A stretch of 17,872 nt of DNA, taken from contig DASPFY010000036.1 of assembly GCA_035620895.1 (NCBI GenBank), positions 1 through 17,872 on the forward strand. The letters run 5' to 3'. Positions 8,026 to 15,225 of this stretch are shown here, piece after piece. A program made the position numbers and the translations under genes. Numbering within the stretch: the first letter of the stretch is position 1; the number at the start of each line of letters is the position of its first letter. The notes below the pieces were generated by a model. It saw nothing but the letters and a program-made list of their open reading frames with translations. It made no database searches and was not told where the DNA came from. Origin of the DNA: TA-21 sp035620895 (lineage in GTDB: Archaea; Thermoproteota; Nitrososphaeria; Nitrososphaerales; Nitrososphaeraceae).

Positions 8026-8451
8026 TCATTTATCATCTAATAATCTCATATGTTCAGCCATAATGCACCTATTAAATACAAACTCAATATTGTTATCCCG
8101 GGCGATTTTTTCTGCGTCACTATTGTGAATACCTTCCTGTAACCAGATAACTCTAATTCCACGCTTTCTTATTGAGTCTTCCACAATTGGATAAACATCT
8201 TCAGATGGCCTAAATACATCTAGTATGTCTATCTGCGATTTGATATCTGATACACGTGAATATGTTCTTCTACCTAGTATTTCGACAGCGGAGGGATTTA
8301 CTGGTATTACATTAAATCCTCTTTCTATCATGTATTTAGGAACAAAGTGGGCGGCTTTGGCAGGATCCCTTGACATTCCTACAACTGCTATATTCTTAAA
8401 ATTGTATATATTTCGAATTTCTTCGTCTGTATGTTTATCTGTTCTACCCAT
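8026..8451 (-). CDS. CoA-binding domain protein (YccU-like)
   Basis: 141 residues, a single Rossmann-type CoA_binding domain. IAVVGMSRDPAKAAHFVPKY (21-40) is the nucleotide-binding loop, NVIPVNP (47-53) the following strand, and WLQEGIHN...NRCIMAEHMRL (103-137) the C-terminal family signature. These stand-alone proteins resemble the CoA domain of succinyl-CoA synthetase and bind CoA; their reaction is unknown. The ATG at 8451 is preceded by GAGGA 6 nt upstream and by two possible minus-strand boxes (TTTTAAG near 8476 and TATATAAAG near 8503), so a leadered or a leaderless message is possible. Confidence 0.85.
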   Translation of the reverse strand: MGRTDKHTDEEIRNIYNFKNIAVVGMSRDPAKAAHFVPKYMIERGFNVIPVNPSAVEILGRRTYSRVSDIKSQIDILDVFRPSEDVYPIVEDSIRKRGIRVIWLQEGIHNSDAEKIARDNNIEFVFNRCIMAEHMRLLDDK

Positions 8452-8837
8452 ATGTATTCCTCGTGATAATCACTTAAAATGATTAAGATGCAGTGCTGAC
8501 TTTATATAGTATTTATATTGAAACGATTTGTAATGGTTTTGTGAAATTATCGATAAAGTCTCATGCTTATAGCGCCAAAAGAAGTGAAAGTAAAAAAATA
8601 GAAAAATCTAAAAGAAGAAAAAGAAACATTCCAAGATTCTGACAATCATTCTGATAAATTTAAAAGTTCTGGGATAAACTAGAAAAAAAAACACAAAATT
8701 AAGCTCTAGTTTGGAAAAGTTCCAAAATTTCCTCTATATATTAGCATCCCAGAAATATTTATGCCAATGCTTATATATGAGAATAAAACATAAATATAAG
8801 AAACAAACATTGTCTCGATTTCTGTGGGGTTTTAAAA
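8452..8837. other. 386-nt intergenic region upstream of TFB
   Basis: Divergent spacer between the CoA-binding gene (-) and TFB (+). The first 70 nt carry the minus-strand promoter. The middle (about 8575-8700) is purine-rich on the plus strand. A GTG-initiated frame at 8541-8642 would encode a 33-residue very basic peptide (SKKIEKSKRRKRN core). An AT-rich box at 8501-8507 lies about 36 nt before that GTG, but the peptide composition simply mirrors the A/G-rich DNA, so I do not call a gene. The TFB TATA box sits at 8771-8778. Confidence 0.4.
8771..8778 (+). promoter_or_regulatory. TATA box of the TFB gene
   Basis: TTATATAT, the clearest TATA element in this spacer. It predicts transcription from about 8800 and a leader of about 37 nt before the TTG start, with a G-rich GTGGGG about 10 nt before that codon that may help ribosome binding. 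Confidence 0.55.
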
Positions 8838-9752
8838 TTGGTTAAAGATATTTCTTTATTCAGTGACCGCTGTCCGAGATGTGGAAAAGGTCCAATGGTC
8901 ACAGATAATTCAAGTGGGGAAATGTTTTGTGGAAATTGTGGATTTGTAGTTACTGAACGTATTGAAGAAACTGGTCCAGAATGGAGAGCATTTTCAAAGG
9001 AAGAACATGAAGACCGCAGTCGGGCTGGCATTCCAACGTCACTTGCTATGCATGATATGGGACTTGCTACAATAATTGGACCTGTCGATAAGGATGCCTC
9101 AGGAAAGCCACTTTCCGCATCCATGAAAAGTACAATTGAGAGGTTAAGAACATGGGATAGCAGAAGCCAAGTACATGAACCAGTAGATCGGAATTTTAGG
9201 CAAGCTTTTAGCGAATTGGATAGGCTAAAAGATAAACTTGCAGTTGGCGATGCTGTGATTGAAAAAGCTGCATATGTGTACAGAAAAGCACTTGAAAAAG
9301 GGCTTGTAAGAGGAAGATCTATTTCCGCCCTAGTGGCTGCCGCACTTTATGCTGCTTGTAGGGACACGGAGACTCCAAGAACATTAAAGGATATTGCCCA
9401 TGCAAGTAATATCAAGAAGAAGGACGTAGCCAGATGTTATAGACTATTAATTAGAGAGCTTGACTTGAAAATGCCTGTCGTAGATCCTGTAAAGTGTGTA
9501 GCGCGAATTGCAAGTAAGTCAGGACTTTCCGAAAAAACTAAAAGAAAAGCTTTGGAAATATTGAAAAAAGCTGAACAAGGCAAAATCTCTGCAGGAAAAG
9601 ACCCCATGGGATTGGCTGCTGCTGCGCTGTATGTAGCTTGTGTAATGAATGGAGAGAACAAGACTCAAAAAGATGTCGCGGAAGCCGCTGGAGTAACTGA
9701 AGTAACGATAAGAAATAGATACAAAGGCTTAAAGATACACCTAAAATTATAA
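8838..9752 (+). CDS. tfb: Transcription initiation factor IIB (TFB)
   Basis: General archaeal transcription factor: it binds the TBP-TATA complex and BRE and recruits RNA polymerase. It is 304 residues, the usual TFB length. The N-terminal zinc ribbon has C12-x2-C15 and C31-x2-C34, followed by the B-reader/linker (EWRAF, then a DRSRAG-IPTSL region at about 60-70). Two cyclin-like repeats follow at about 115-205 and 210-302, the second ending in a helix-turn-helix (VAEAAGVTEVTIRNRYK) that reads the BRE. The start is TTG at 8838, with no in-frame ATG upstream near enough. Nitrososphaeria often carry several TFBs, so this may be one of a set. Confidence 0.95.
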   Translation: MVKDISLFSDRCPRCGKGPMVTDNSSGEMFCGNCGFVVTERIEETGPEWRAFSKEEHEDRSRAGIPTSLAMHDMGLATIIGPVDKDASGKPLSASMKSTIERLRTWDSRSQVHEPVDRNFRQAFSELDRLKDKLAVGDAVIEKAAYVYRKALEKGLVRGRSISALVAAALYAACRDTETPRTLKDIAHASNIKKKDVARCYRLLIRELDLKMPVVDPVKCVARIASKSGLSEKTKRKALEILKKAEQGKISAGKDPMGLAAAALYVACVMNGENKTQKDVAEAAGVTEVTIRNRYKGLKIHLKL

Positions 9753-9839
9753 TTTTTTTGTACGTTATATTCTCCAACTTCTTAACAAATAGTAACTAAT
9801 TTGAAGAACTAAAAAAATAGATAAAAAATAGTGGATTTT
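9753..9839. terminator. Bidirectional T-rich terminator between TFB and amoB
   Basis: Plus strand: seven T beginning right after the TFB stop codon (about 9754-9760). Minus strand: A-runs at about 9810-9832 read as T-tracts downstream of amoB. The two genes converge here. Confidence 0.45.
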
Positions 9840-10397
9840 TTAAATTACTTGCCACGGTCTTGTTGCAAACGTTACGCCAAGTCCAGCACCAATCAGTATT
9901 ACCTGATATGTAACATTGCCCCACGGAACTGGTTTCAATATAGCTTCCCCAGAAACCTGTATGGTTTGACCAGGACCAAGTCCAGGACCTACATGTTCAA
10001 CATTTAACTGTGTATGAACATGGTAAACACCTGGTTCAAGAGCTTTTGCAGTAATTGAATATGGAATTGTTCCTTGTGGAGGAATATCAAATATGTTTCC
10101 TGGAGGATCTCTTGCTATAAACTCCCATCTGTTACCGGCGTTGGTTGACTCACTAAATAGTGATAACCATGCTCTTTGTGGTTTATTTACAAGACTTTGT
10201 AGATTTCCAGTTACAATCAACTGATCTCCTGTATTCAATGTCTGCGCTGAGAAGGCCTCATCTTGAATTCTTACGAATCTACTCTGAAGCTGAGCCTGAA
10301 CTCCATGTCCTTCAGCAGTTTGAGCAATTGCTATTATTGTCGAAGTGGACATTACTATTGCAAATAGTGCAACTACCGCTATCTTTATGTTCGACGT
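9840..10397 (-). CDS. amoB: Ammonia monooxygenase subunit B (AmoB)
   Basis: Copper-binding, mostly extracytoplasmic subunit of ammonia monooxygenase. The archaeal form is short. The mature N-terminus is expected at EG/HGVQAQ, whose His corresponds to the PmoB N-terminal copper ligand, and the HVH of GVYHVHTQLN gives the other two. A C-terminal membrane helix lies near the end (VILIGAGLGVTF). The first ATG (10352) leaves only MSTSTIIAIAQTAEG before the mature protein, too short for a good signal peptide. The frame stays open upstream and encodes SNIKIAVVALFAIV, a proper one, but without ATG, GTG or TTG. I start at ACG (10395-10397): 185 residues, AGGTG (10406-10410) 8 nt upstream. It is divergent from amoX; amoC is absent. 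Confidence 0.9.
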   Translation of the reverse strand, partial: TSNIKIAVVALFAIVMSTSTIIAIAQTAEGHGVQAQLQSRFVRIQDEAFSAQTLNTGDQLIVTGNLQSLVNKPQRAWLSLFSESTNAGNRWEFIARDPPGNIFDIPPQGTIPYSITAKALEPGVYHVHTQLNVEHVGPGLGPGQTIQVSGEAILKPVPWGNVTYQVILIGAGLGVTFATRPWQVI

Positions 10398-10430
10398 ATA
10401 ATTTACACCTAGCCCATATCAGAAAAAACA

Positions 10431-10438
10431 ATGATATA
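10431..10438 (-). promoter_or_regulatory. TATA box of amoB
   Basis: TATATCAT on the minus strand. It predicts a transcript start near 10408, giving a leader of about 12 nt to the ACG at 10397 or about 57 nt to the ATG at 10352. Confidence 0.45.
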
Positions 10439-10588
10439 TGCTTTGCTATGACTTTACCTTCTCGTTGCGTATCTAGTTATTGTTTAACGATAATATTGAC
10501 TAGTGCATTTTAATATTATTAAACTATCAATAGGAATGGTAGAAATTTCTAATAAAAAAAATTAAGTTAGCTGGTTTTAGACGCAAAA

Positions 10589-10596
10589 TTTAAAAA
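10589..10596 (+). promoter_or_regulatory. TATA box of amoX
   Basis: TTTAAAAA is centred about 27 nt before the ATG at 10620. It predicts a leaderless amoX message and argues against the ATG at 10608, which would sit too close to this box. An AGGA overlapping the box (10596-10599) is the competing signal for 10608. Confidence 0.4.
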
Positions 10597-10619
10597 GGAA
10601 TCCCTTGATGGTAAACACA

Positions 10620-10919
10620 ATGACCTATCCAAAGGGATATAGTGGCGGCGGCGGCGGTGGTGGCCGTACCGGCGGCGGTAGTGACGAAATTGAACATATG
10701 ATCGGTAGACGTGTAGAAAAGATGACACCAATTTTCATCATAGGCTTCATACTTTGTTGGGTTGCAACAGCTGGTGGTGTGTACGTCGGTGTAACTGTTT
10801 ACCCATGGGCATATCCGTTACCAAGTGGACTTTATGCTCTATCAGTATTGACAGTAATTGAAGCACTAGGATTCTTCTGGATAATGAAAATCTCTAGAGA
10901 AAAACTCGGCTACGCCTAA
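10620..10919 (+). CDS. amoX: AmoX, small membrane protein of the archaeal amo cluster
   Basis: A 99-residue protein specific to ammonia-oxidizing archaea, found next to amo genes and regarded as an additional subunit of archaeal AMO. The N-terminus is a glycine tract (seven consecutive Gly, then RT and three more). The core has two membrane segments (IFIIGFILCWVATAGGVYVG and LYALSVLTVIEALGFFWIM), with a YPWAYPLPSG loop between and a basic end. ATGs at 10608 and 10620 and a TTG at 10605 are in frame. I chose 10620 from the TATA position; 10608 would add four residues and has AGGA 8 nt upstream. It is divergent from amoB and 207 nt before amoA. Confidence 0.82.
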   Translation: MTYPKGYSGGGGGGGRTGGGSDEIEHMIGRRVEKMTPIFIIGFILCWVATAGGVYVGVTVYPWAYPLPSGLYALSVLTVIEALGFFWIMKISREKLGYA

Positions 10920-11095
10920 ACTTTATTTTTATTATAACTTATTTTTTTTGATCCTCTACTTTTCATAGCTATTTTAGGATCATTAGAATAATCTAATTAC
11001 AGCTGGAGTATTTTTCACAAAGCAAATTTTCGAAAAAATTTTCCGAATATATCAAATTTTTCGTAGGGCATTAATTAAGAATATCAAAATAAAAT
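10920..11095. other. amoX-amoA spacer with terminator-like T-tracts and inverted repeats
   Basis: A run of eight T (10942-10949) soon after amoX likely ends its transcript. It is followed by a 7-bp inverted repeat TGATCCT/AGGATCA (10949-10955 and 10976-10982, 20-nt loop). Further down an imperfect inverted repeat pairs CGAAAAAATTT (about 11029) with AAATTTTTCG (about 11053), between the terminator and the amoA TATA box, a position suiting a regulator. This would leave amoA with its own promoter. Confidence 0.35.
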
Positions 11096-11103
11096 TTTAT
11101 ATA
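11096..11103 (+). promoter_or_regulatory. TATA box of amoA
   Basis: TTTATATA within AAAATTTTATATAG is a near-ideal archaeal box. Its centre is about 27 nt before the ATG at 11127, so the amoA mRNA probably begins at or within a few nt of that ATG. An AGGAG at 11112-11116 is also present but would lie upstream of such a start. Confidence 0.6.
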
Positions 11104-11126
11104 GAACCTTTAGGAGACATTTGGTA

Positions 11127-11777
11127 ATGGTCTGGCTTCGACGCACTACACACTATCTATTCATAGTTGTAGTTGCTGTAAATAGTACATTATTGACAAT
11201 CAATGCAGGAGACTACATTTTCTATACAGATTGGGCATGGACATCATTCGTAGTATTCTCAATATCCCAATCAACAATGCTTGTAGTCGGCGCAATCTAT
11301 TACATGCTATTCACCGGTGTACCAGGGACTGCAACATATTATGCAACAATCATGACTATCTATACATGGGTAGCGAAAGGAGCTTGGTTTGCATTAGGAT
11401 ATCCATACGACTTCATCGCCGTACCAGTCTGGATACCTTCAGCAATGCTGTTAGATTTGACATATTGGGCAACAAGAAGGAATAAGCATGCTGCCATTAT
11501 AATTGGCGGAACATTAGTAGGACTTTCATTGCCAATATTCAATATGATAAATCTATTGCTGGTCAGAGATCCTCTAGAGATGGCATTCAAGTATCCTCGT
11601 CCAACATTGCCTCCATACATGACCCCAATTGAGCCTCAGGTCGGTAAGTTCTACAATAGTCCCGTGGCGCTAGGATCGGGAGCAGGAGCTGTACTTAGCG
11701 TTCCAATAGCTGCACTAGGTGCTAAACTAAATACTTGGACATACAGATGGATGGCCGCGTGGAGTAAGTGGGATTAA
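11127..11777 (+). CDS. amoA: Ammonia monooxygenase subunit A (AmoA)
   Basis: Integral membrane subunit of AMO, which oxidizes ammonia to hydroxylamine. It is 216 residues, the usual archaeal length, and begins MVWLRR, the standard archaeal N-terminus; a TTG two codons upstream (11121) is rejected. The hallmark stretches LTINAGDYIFYTDWAWTSF, TGVPGTATYYATIMTIYTW and PYDFIAVPVWIPSAMLLD are typical of AOA, with several membrane helices and a C-terminus of TYRWMAAWSKWD. It has its own TATA box, and its T-rich end (about 11787-11812) suggests a monocistronic message. Residue 7 is Thr rather than the Cys I associate with many archaeal AmoA. Confidence 0.98.
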   Translation: MVWLRRTTHYLFIVVVAVNSTLLTINAGDYIFYTDWAWTSFVVFSISQSTMLVVGAIYYMLFTGVPGTATYYATIMTIYTWVAKGAWFALGYPYDFIAVPVWIPSAMLLDLTYWATRRNKHAAIIIGGTLVGLSLPIFNMINLLLVRDPLEMAFKYPRPTLPPYMTPIEPQVGKFYNSPVALGSGAGAVLSVPIAALGAKLNTWTYRWMAAWSKWD

Positions 11778-11786
11778 AACCACATC

Positions 11787-11814
11787 CTCTTTCATTTTTA
11801 TTTTCTTTTATTTA
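11787..11814 (+). terminator. T-rich terminator after amoA
   Basis: A stretch almost entirely of T, broken by single C and A bases, begins about 10 nt after the amoA stop codon. No hairpin precedes it. Confidence 0.4.
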
Positions 11815-11940
11815 GAAATTTAAATCAGTTTGTGTAGTACCATTAGTTCTTAATTCTTGATTCTGAATAACCAAAAGGTATTCTAGTAGAAAATATAATG
11901 CAAAGTATAAGTTCTAGCTAGCTTTCCTTTATATTACAAG

Positions 11941-12090
11941 ATGTCCGCGAAGAACAATACTGCTGAGGAAGGTACTACGTGCGAGATTTGTGGGATTCCA
12001 ATTGATGCATGCACGTGTTCTTGTCCTTATTGTGGCGAACGCGATTCATGCGAATGTTGTTTATACGACGCTGCAACTGGCGGCGGATAA
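11941..12090 (+). CDS. 49-residue Cys-rich putative metal-binding miniprotein
   Basis: An ATG-initiated ORF of 49 codons. Nine of the residues are Cys: C14-x2-C17-x6-C24-x-C26-x-C28-x2-C31-x5-C37-x-C39-C40. The N-terminus is polar (MSAKNNTAEEGTT) and the tail is GGG. Cys density and pairing suggest two zinc ions or a copper/iron-sulfur site; there is no signal peptide, so it is cytosolic. ATG, composition unlike the surrounding AT-rich spacer and TATA-like AATATAATG (11892-11900) or AGTATAAG (11904-11911) support a real gene. It lies between amoA and korA, same strand. I do not recognise the family; a copper-handling role is tempting by context only. Confidence 0.6.
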   Translation: MSAKNNTAEEGTTCEICGIPIDACTCSCPYCGERDSCECCLYDAATGGG

Positions 12091-12153
12091 TTTCAGATTT
12101 CATATTTTATATATCTATAATTTGATTAATACTTTGGAGAAGAAATTAATTCA

Positions 12154-14112
12154 TTGTCTTTTTTGACTGGTGTGAATTCTATATCTTGGTTGATCGGTGG
12201 ACCACAAGGGAGTGGTGTAGATTCAGCTGCAAATATTTTTGCTAAGACGTGCGCGAAAGAAGGCTTTCATATTTTTGGAAAGAGGGAATTTTATTCTAAC
12301 ATTAAAGGGGAACATAGCTATTTTACAATAAGAATTTCAGACAAACCCGTTAATTCGCACTTGGAAGAAATCAATGTGCTTGTATCATTTGATGCTGAGA
12401 CCGTTTTCAGACATGTAGACAAAGTATCTACAGGTGGCATGATAATCTACGATTTGTCTCTTGCTGAAACGGTGTTAGAAGAAGTAGCTACAATTGATTT
12501 TGAAGCAAATAAGAGAATAGGCAAATTATTGCAGGACTCCGGACAATCTATTAATTTGAATGGAATGCTTGAGTTTGCAAAGTCGAGAGGTTGCATAGTC
12601 TATGGATTGCCTTATTTTGAAATGTTAGAAACAGTAGCAAAAAATATGAACGATCCTAAACTTAGTAAGATCTCTAGAGTAGTTAATGTTATGGCAATAT
12701 CCGCCTCTATTTCTTTGCTTGGTTTCAAAATAGATATGTTGAATAGTGCCATTCGGGAGGTTTTTGGATCAAAGCCTAAACTACTTGCCAGTAACATAGA
12801 AGCAGCAAAATATGCCTATTCCTACATAGGCACTAAATATGATACCAAGAATATTAAATACAAAATAACGCCCAAAGATGCCCTAAAGGATTATCTATTG
12901 CTTTCAGGAAGTCAGGCCGCCGCAATTGGGAAAATACTGGGCGGTTGTAGATTTCAAACTTATTATCCAATTACCCCCGCAAGTGATGAAAGCGAATTCT
13001 TAGAATCAAATCAGATCATCGATCAGGTCGATGGTAAGAGTGGTTCTATAGTTGTTGTACAAACCGAAGATGAAATTGCTGCAATAACCATGGCAATTGG
13101 TGCTTCATTAACAGGAGTTAGAGCAGCCACAGCTACATCTGGTCCCGGTTTTTCACTTATGGCCGAGGCTCTCGGTTGGGCTGGAATGAATGAAGTACCA
13201 TTGGTAGTTACAATGTATCAAAGGGCTGGCCCTTCAACAGGATTGCCCACCCGACATGAACAAAGTGATCTCTTATTTGCCATAAATGCTGGGCATGGGG
13301 ATTTTCCAAAAATTGTATTAGCTTCTGGAGATATCGAAGAGTCTTTCTACGATTCTATCAAGGCCTTTAACTTCGCAGAAGTCTTTCAATTACCAGTAAT
13401 TCATTTACTAGACAAGGCAATTAGTAGCAGTATCCAAACATGCAAAAGATTTAGCAATAATCTCAAAATCGAAAGGGGAGAATTGAAGAATACTATTGAC
13501 AAGAATCAAAGCGAAGGTGCAGCCGGTCATTTTCAAAGATTTAAACTCAGTAATTCGCCTATTTCTACGAGAGTGCCAATTGGAACAGAAAATGCGATAT
13601 TCTGGAATACTGGTGATGAACACACAGAAGAGGGTCACATATCAGAGGATCCTGAAAATAGGAACAAAATGATGGACAAGAGAATGAGAAAACTCGACCT
13701 AGCACTTGAAAAAATAAATCAAGACGATATGGCCATGTGTTATGATTTTGATTCAGATGGTAAAAATGTTGTTATTAGCTGGGGTTCCACAAAGGGCGCA
13801 ATCCTAGAAGCATTAGAAAAATTATCCGAAGAGGGAAACAAAATGAAATTCATTCAAATTCGCCTACTTCATCCATTTCCTACTATAACTGTGAAGAAAT
13901 TCTTGAAGGATACTAAATTGATTATTGATGTAGAGATGAATTACACGTCGCAGTTAGGATCCCTCGTACAGCAAAATACTGGTAGAGAAATTGATTATAA
14001 AATTGTGAAATATAACGGTAGACCAATGTCCACTACCGAACTTTATATTGCGCTTAAAGCTATATTATCTGGTATCAATGAAAGGAGGATTGTATTAGAT
14101 GGCGGAACTTAA
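12154..14112 (+). CDS. korA: 2-oxoacid:ferredoxin oxidoreductase, alpha subunit (gamma-alpha fusion)
   Basis: 652 residues, the large subunit of the archaeal two-subunit 2-oxoacid:ferredoxin oxidoreductase, which oxidatively decarboxylates 2-oxoacids with CoA, or carboxylates in reverse, using ferredoxin. Residues 1-190 are the gamma domain (GGPQGSGVDSAA near 15-26). Residues from about 240 are the alpha domain, with YPITP (271-275), ATSGPGF (327-333), and YQRAGPSTGLPTRHEQSD (355-372). Substrate range (pyruvate, 2-oxoglutarate) is broad in the Sulfolobus homologue and cannot be fixed here. The start is TTG at 12154 with a TTTATATAT box at about 12107-12115 and GGAGA about 15 nt upstream. It overlaps korB by 14 nt. 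Confidence 0.92.
   Translation: MSFLTGVNSISWLIGGPQGSGVDSAANIFAKTCAKEGFHIFGKREFYSNIKGEHSYFTIRISDKPVNSHLEEINVLVSFDAETVFRHVDKVSTGGMIIYDLSLAETVLEEVATIDFEANKRIGKLLQDSGQSINLNGMLEFAKSRGCIVYGLPYFEMLETVAKNMNDPKLSKISRVVNVMAISASISLLGFKIDMLNSAIREVFGSKPKLLASNIEAAKYAYSYIGTKYDTKNIKYKITPKDALKDYLLLSGSQAAAIGKILGGCRFQTYYPITPASDESEFLESNQIIDQVDGKSGSIVVVQTEDEIAAITMAIGASLTGVRAATATSGPGFSLMAEALGWAGMNEVPLVVTMYQRAGPSTGLPTRHEQSDLLFAINAGHGDFPKIVLASGDIEESFYDSIKAFNFAEVFQLPVIHLLDKAISSSIQTCKRFSNNLKIERGELKNTIDKNQSEGAAGHFQRFKLSNSPISTRVPIGTENAIFWNTGDEHTEEGHISEDPENRNKMMDKRMRKLDLALEKINQDDMAMCYDFDSDGKNVVISWGSTKGAILEALEKLSEEGNKMKFIQIRLLHPFPTITVKKFLKDTKLIIDVEMNYTSQLGSLVQQNTGREIDYKIVKYNGRPMSTTELYIALKAILSGINERRIVLDGGT
14081..14090 (+). 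promoter_or_regulatory. Strong ribosome binding site of korB
   Basis: AAAGGAGGAT lies inside the end of korA, 8-9 nt before the korB ATG. It is the best Shine-Dalgarno in the window and supports translation of korB from the shared mRNA. Confidence 0.75.
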
Positions 14113-15061
14113 ACTAGCTGATTACAAAACATCAGTACATAATGATTGGTGTCCTGGTTGTGGAGATTTTGGTATATTAAATGCAATACAAATGGCTCTA
14201 AGTGATATGCAGATTCCAAGACATAAAGCGGTTATTTTTTCAGGAATCGGTTGTTCCGGTAAAACACCGCATTTCATAAATGTTTATGGTATTCACACTT
14301 TACACGGAAGAGTTTTACCTTTTGCCCAAGGTGCGAAAATTGCCAATCCTGATCTGGAAATTATTGCCGTCGGAGGAGATGGTGATGGTCTGGGTATTGG
14401 GGCAGGACATTTTGTTGGAGCAGGAAGGAAAAATGTTGACATTCCATATCTCATATTTAATAATGCAGTTTATGGCCTCACTAAAGGGCAGGCTTCGCCT
14501 ACATTGAGATTGGGCGAAAAGACAAAATCACTTGTGACACCCAATACAAGCAATTCTGTAAATCCCATAGCATTGGCATTAGTCTCTGGATTTACCTTTA
14601 TTGCACGTTCATATTCCTATGATGTTAAACATCTGAAAGACACAATAAAAAGGGCAATAACCCACAAGGGATTAGCGTTCGTTGATGTTCTACAACCATG
14701 TCCAACATATGACGACATACACACTAGGGAATGGTTTCAGGGTGTAAACAAACAGGAGACAGAGAAGGCAATGCCTAGAATTTATAAAATTGAGGAAACC
14801 GGCTATGACGGTATGATAAAAGATGAATCAGAGGTTAGCGGGAAGATGTCAAAGATTCTAGAATTTTCAAGCGAATGGGGAGATAGGATTCCAATCGGTA
14901 TTTTTTATCAGAATGAGTTAGTTCCTTCTTATCATGAAAGAATTGCTGATAATAACAAGGATTACTTTGCAAAGCCACCCTCTCATCAAGAAATAGTGGA
15001 CATAGGGAATAAACCCCTTGCAACTATCGATAAAATTCTGGACAAACTTCAGATCAACTAA
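14099..15061 (+). CDS. korB: 2-oxoacid:ferredoxin oxidoreductase, beta subunit
   Basis: 320 residues, the catalytic thiamine-diphosphate and iron-sulfur subunit partnering KorA. WCPGCGDFG (17-25), GIGCSG (49-54) and GGDGDGLGIGAGHF (92-105, the TPP/Mg motif) are visible. C18, C21, C52 and C201 (in PCPTYD) match in spacing the four [4Fe-4S] ligands of the Sulfolobus enzyme. It starts 14 nt inside the end of korA with a strong Shine-Dalgarno, so the two are co-translated in a fixed ratio. In Nitrososphaeria this enzyme serves central carbon metabolism and supplies reduced ferredoxin. After its stop codon the same frame stays open another 40 codons (to 15184). Confidence 0.93.
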   Translation: MAELKLADYKTSVHNDWCPGCGDFGILNAIQMALSDMQIPRHKAVIFSGIGCSGKTPHFINVYGIHTLHGRVLPFAQGAKIANPDLEIIAVGGDGDGLGIGAGHFVGAGRKNVDIPYLIFNNAVYGLTKGQASPTLRLGEKTKSLVTPNTSNSVNPIALALVSGFTFIARSYSYDVKHLKDTIKRAITHKGLAFVDVLQPCPTYDDIHTREWFQGVNKQETEKAMPRIYKIEETGYDGMIKDESEVSGKMSKILEFSSEWGDRIPIGIFYQNELVPSYHERIADNNKDYFAKPPSHQEIVDIGNKPLATIDKILDKLQIN

Positions 15062-15225
15062 ATAAGAGCAGTCGATAGGCAAATGCGGACAGTGATTCAT
15101 ATCATATTGCAAGGAAACCACCTGGTCATAAAGACTGTGAAACTTAAATCAGTGGATGAAGGCATCACATTTAAATTGCCTTAATCATAGTTCTTGGATT
15201 ACATCGACCAAACCGATGGGGAACA

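Noticed and set aside
8822..9124. Minus-strand frame opposite the TFB N-terminus
   Set aside because: Shadow of TFB, with no recognisable domain.
11121..11126. TTG start for AmoA two codons upstream
   Set aside because: It lies upstream of the transcription start predicted by the TATA box, and archaeal AmoA conventionally begins MVWLRR.
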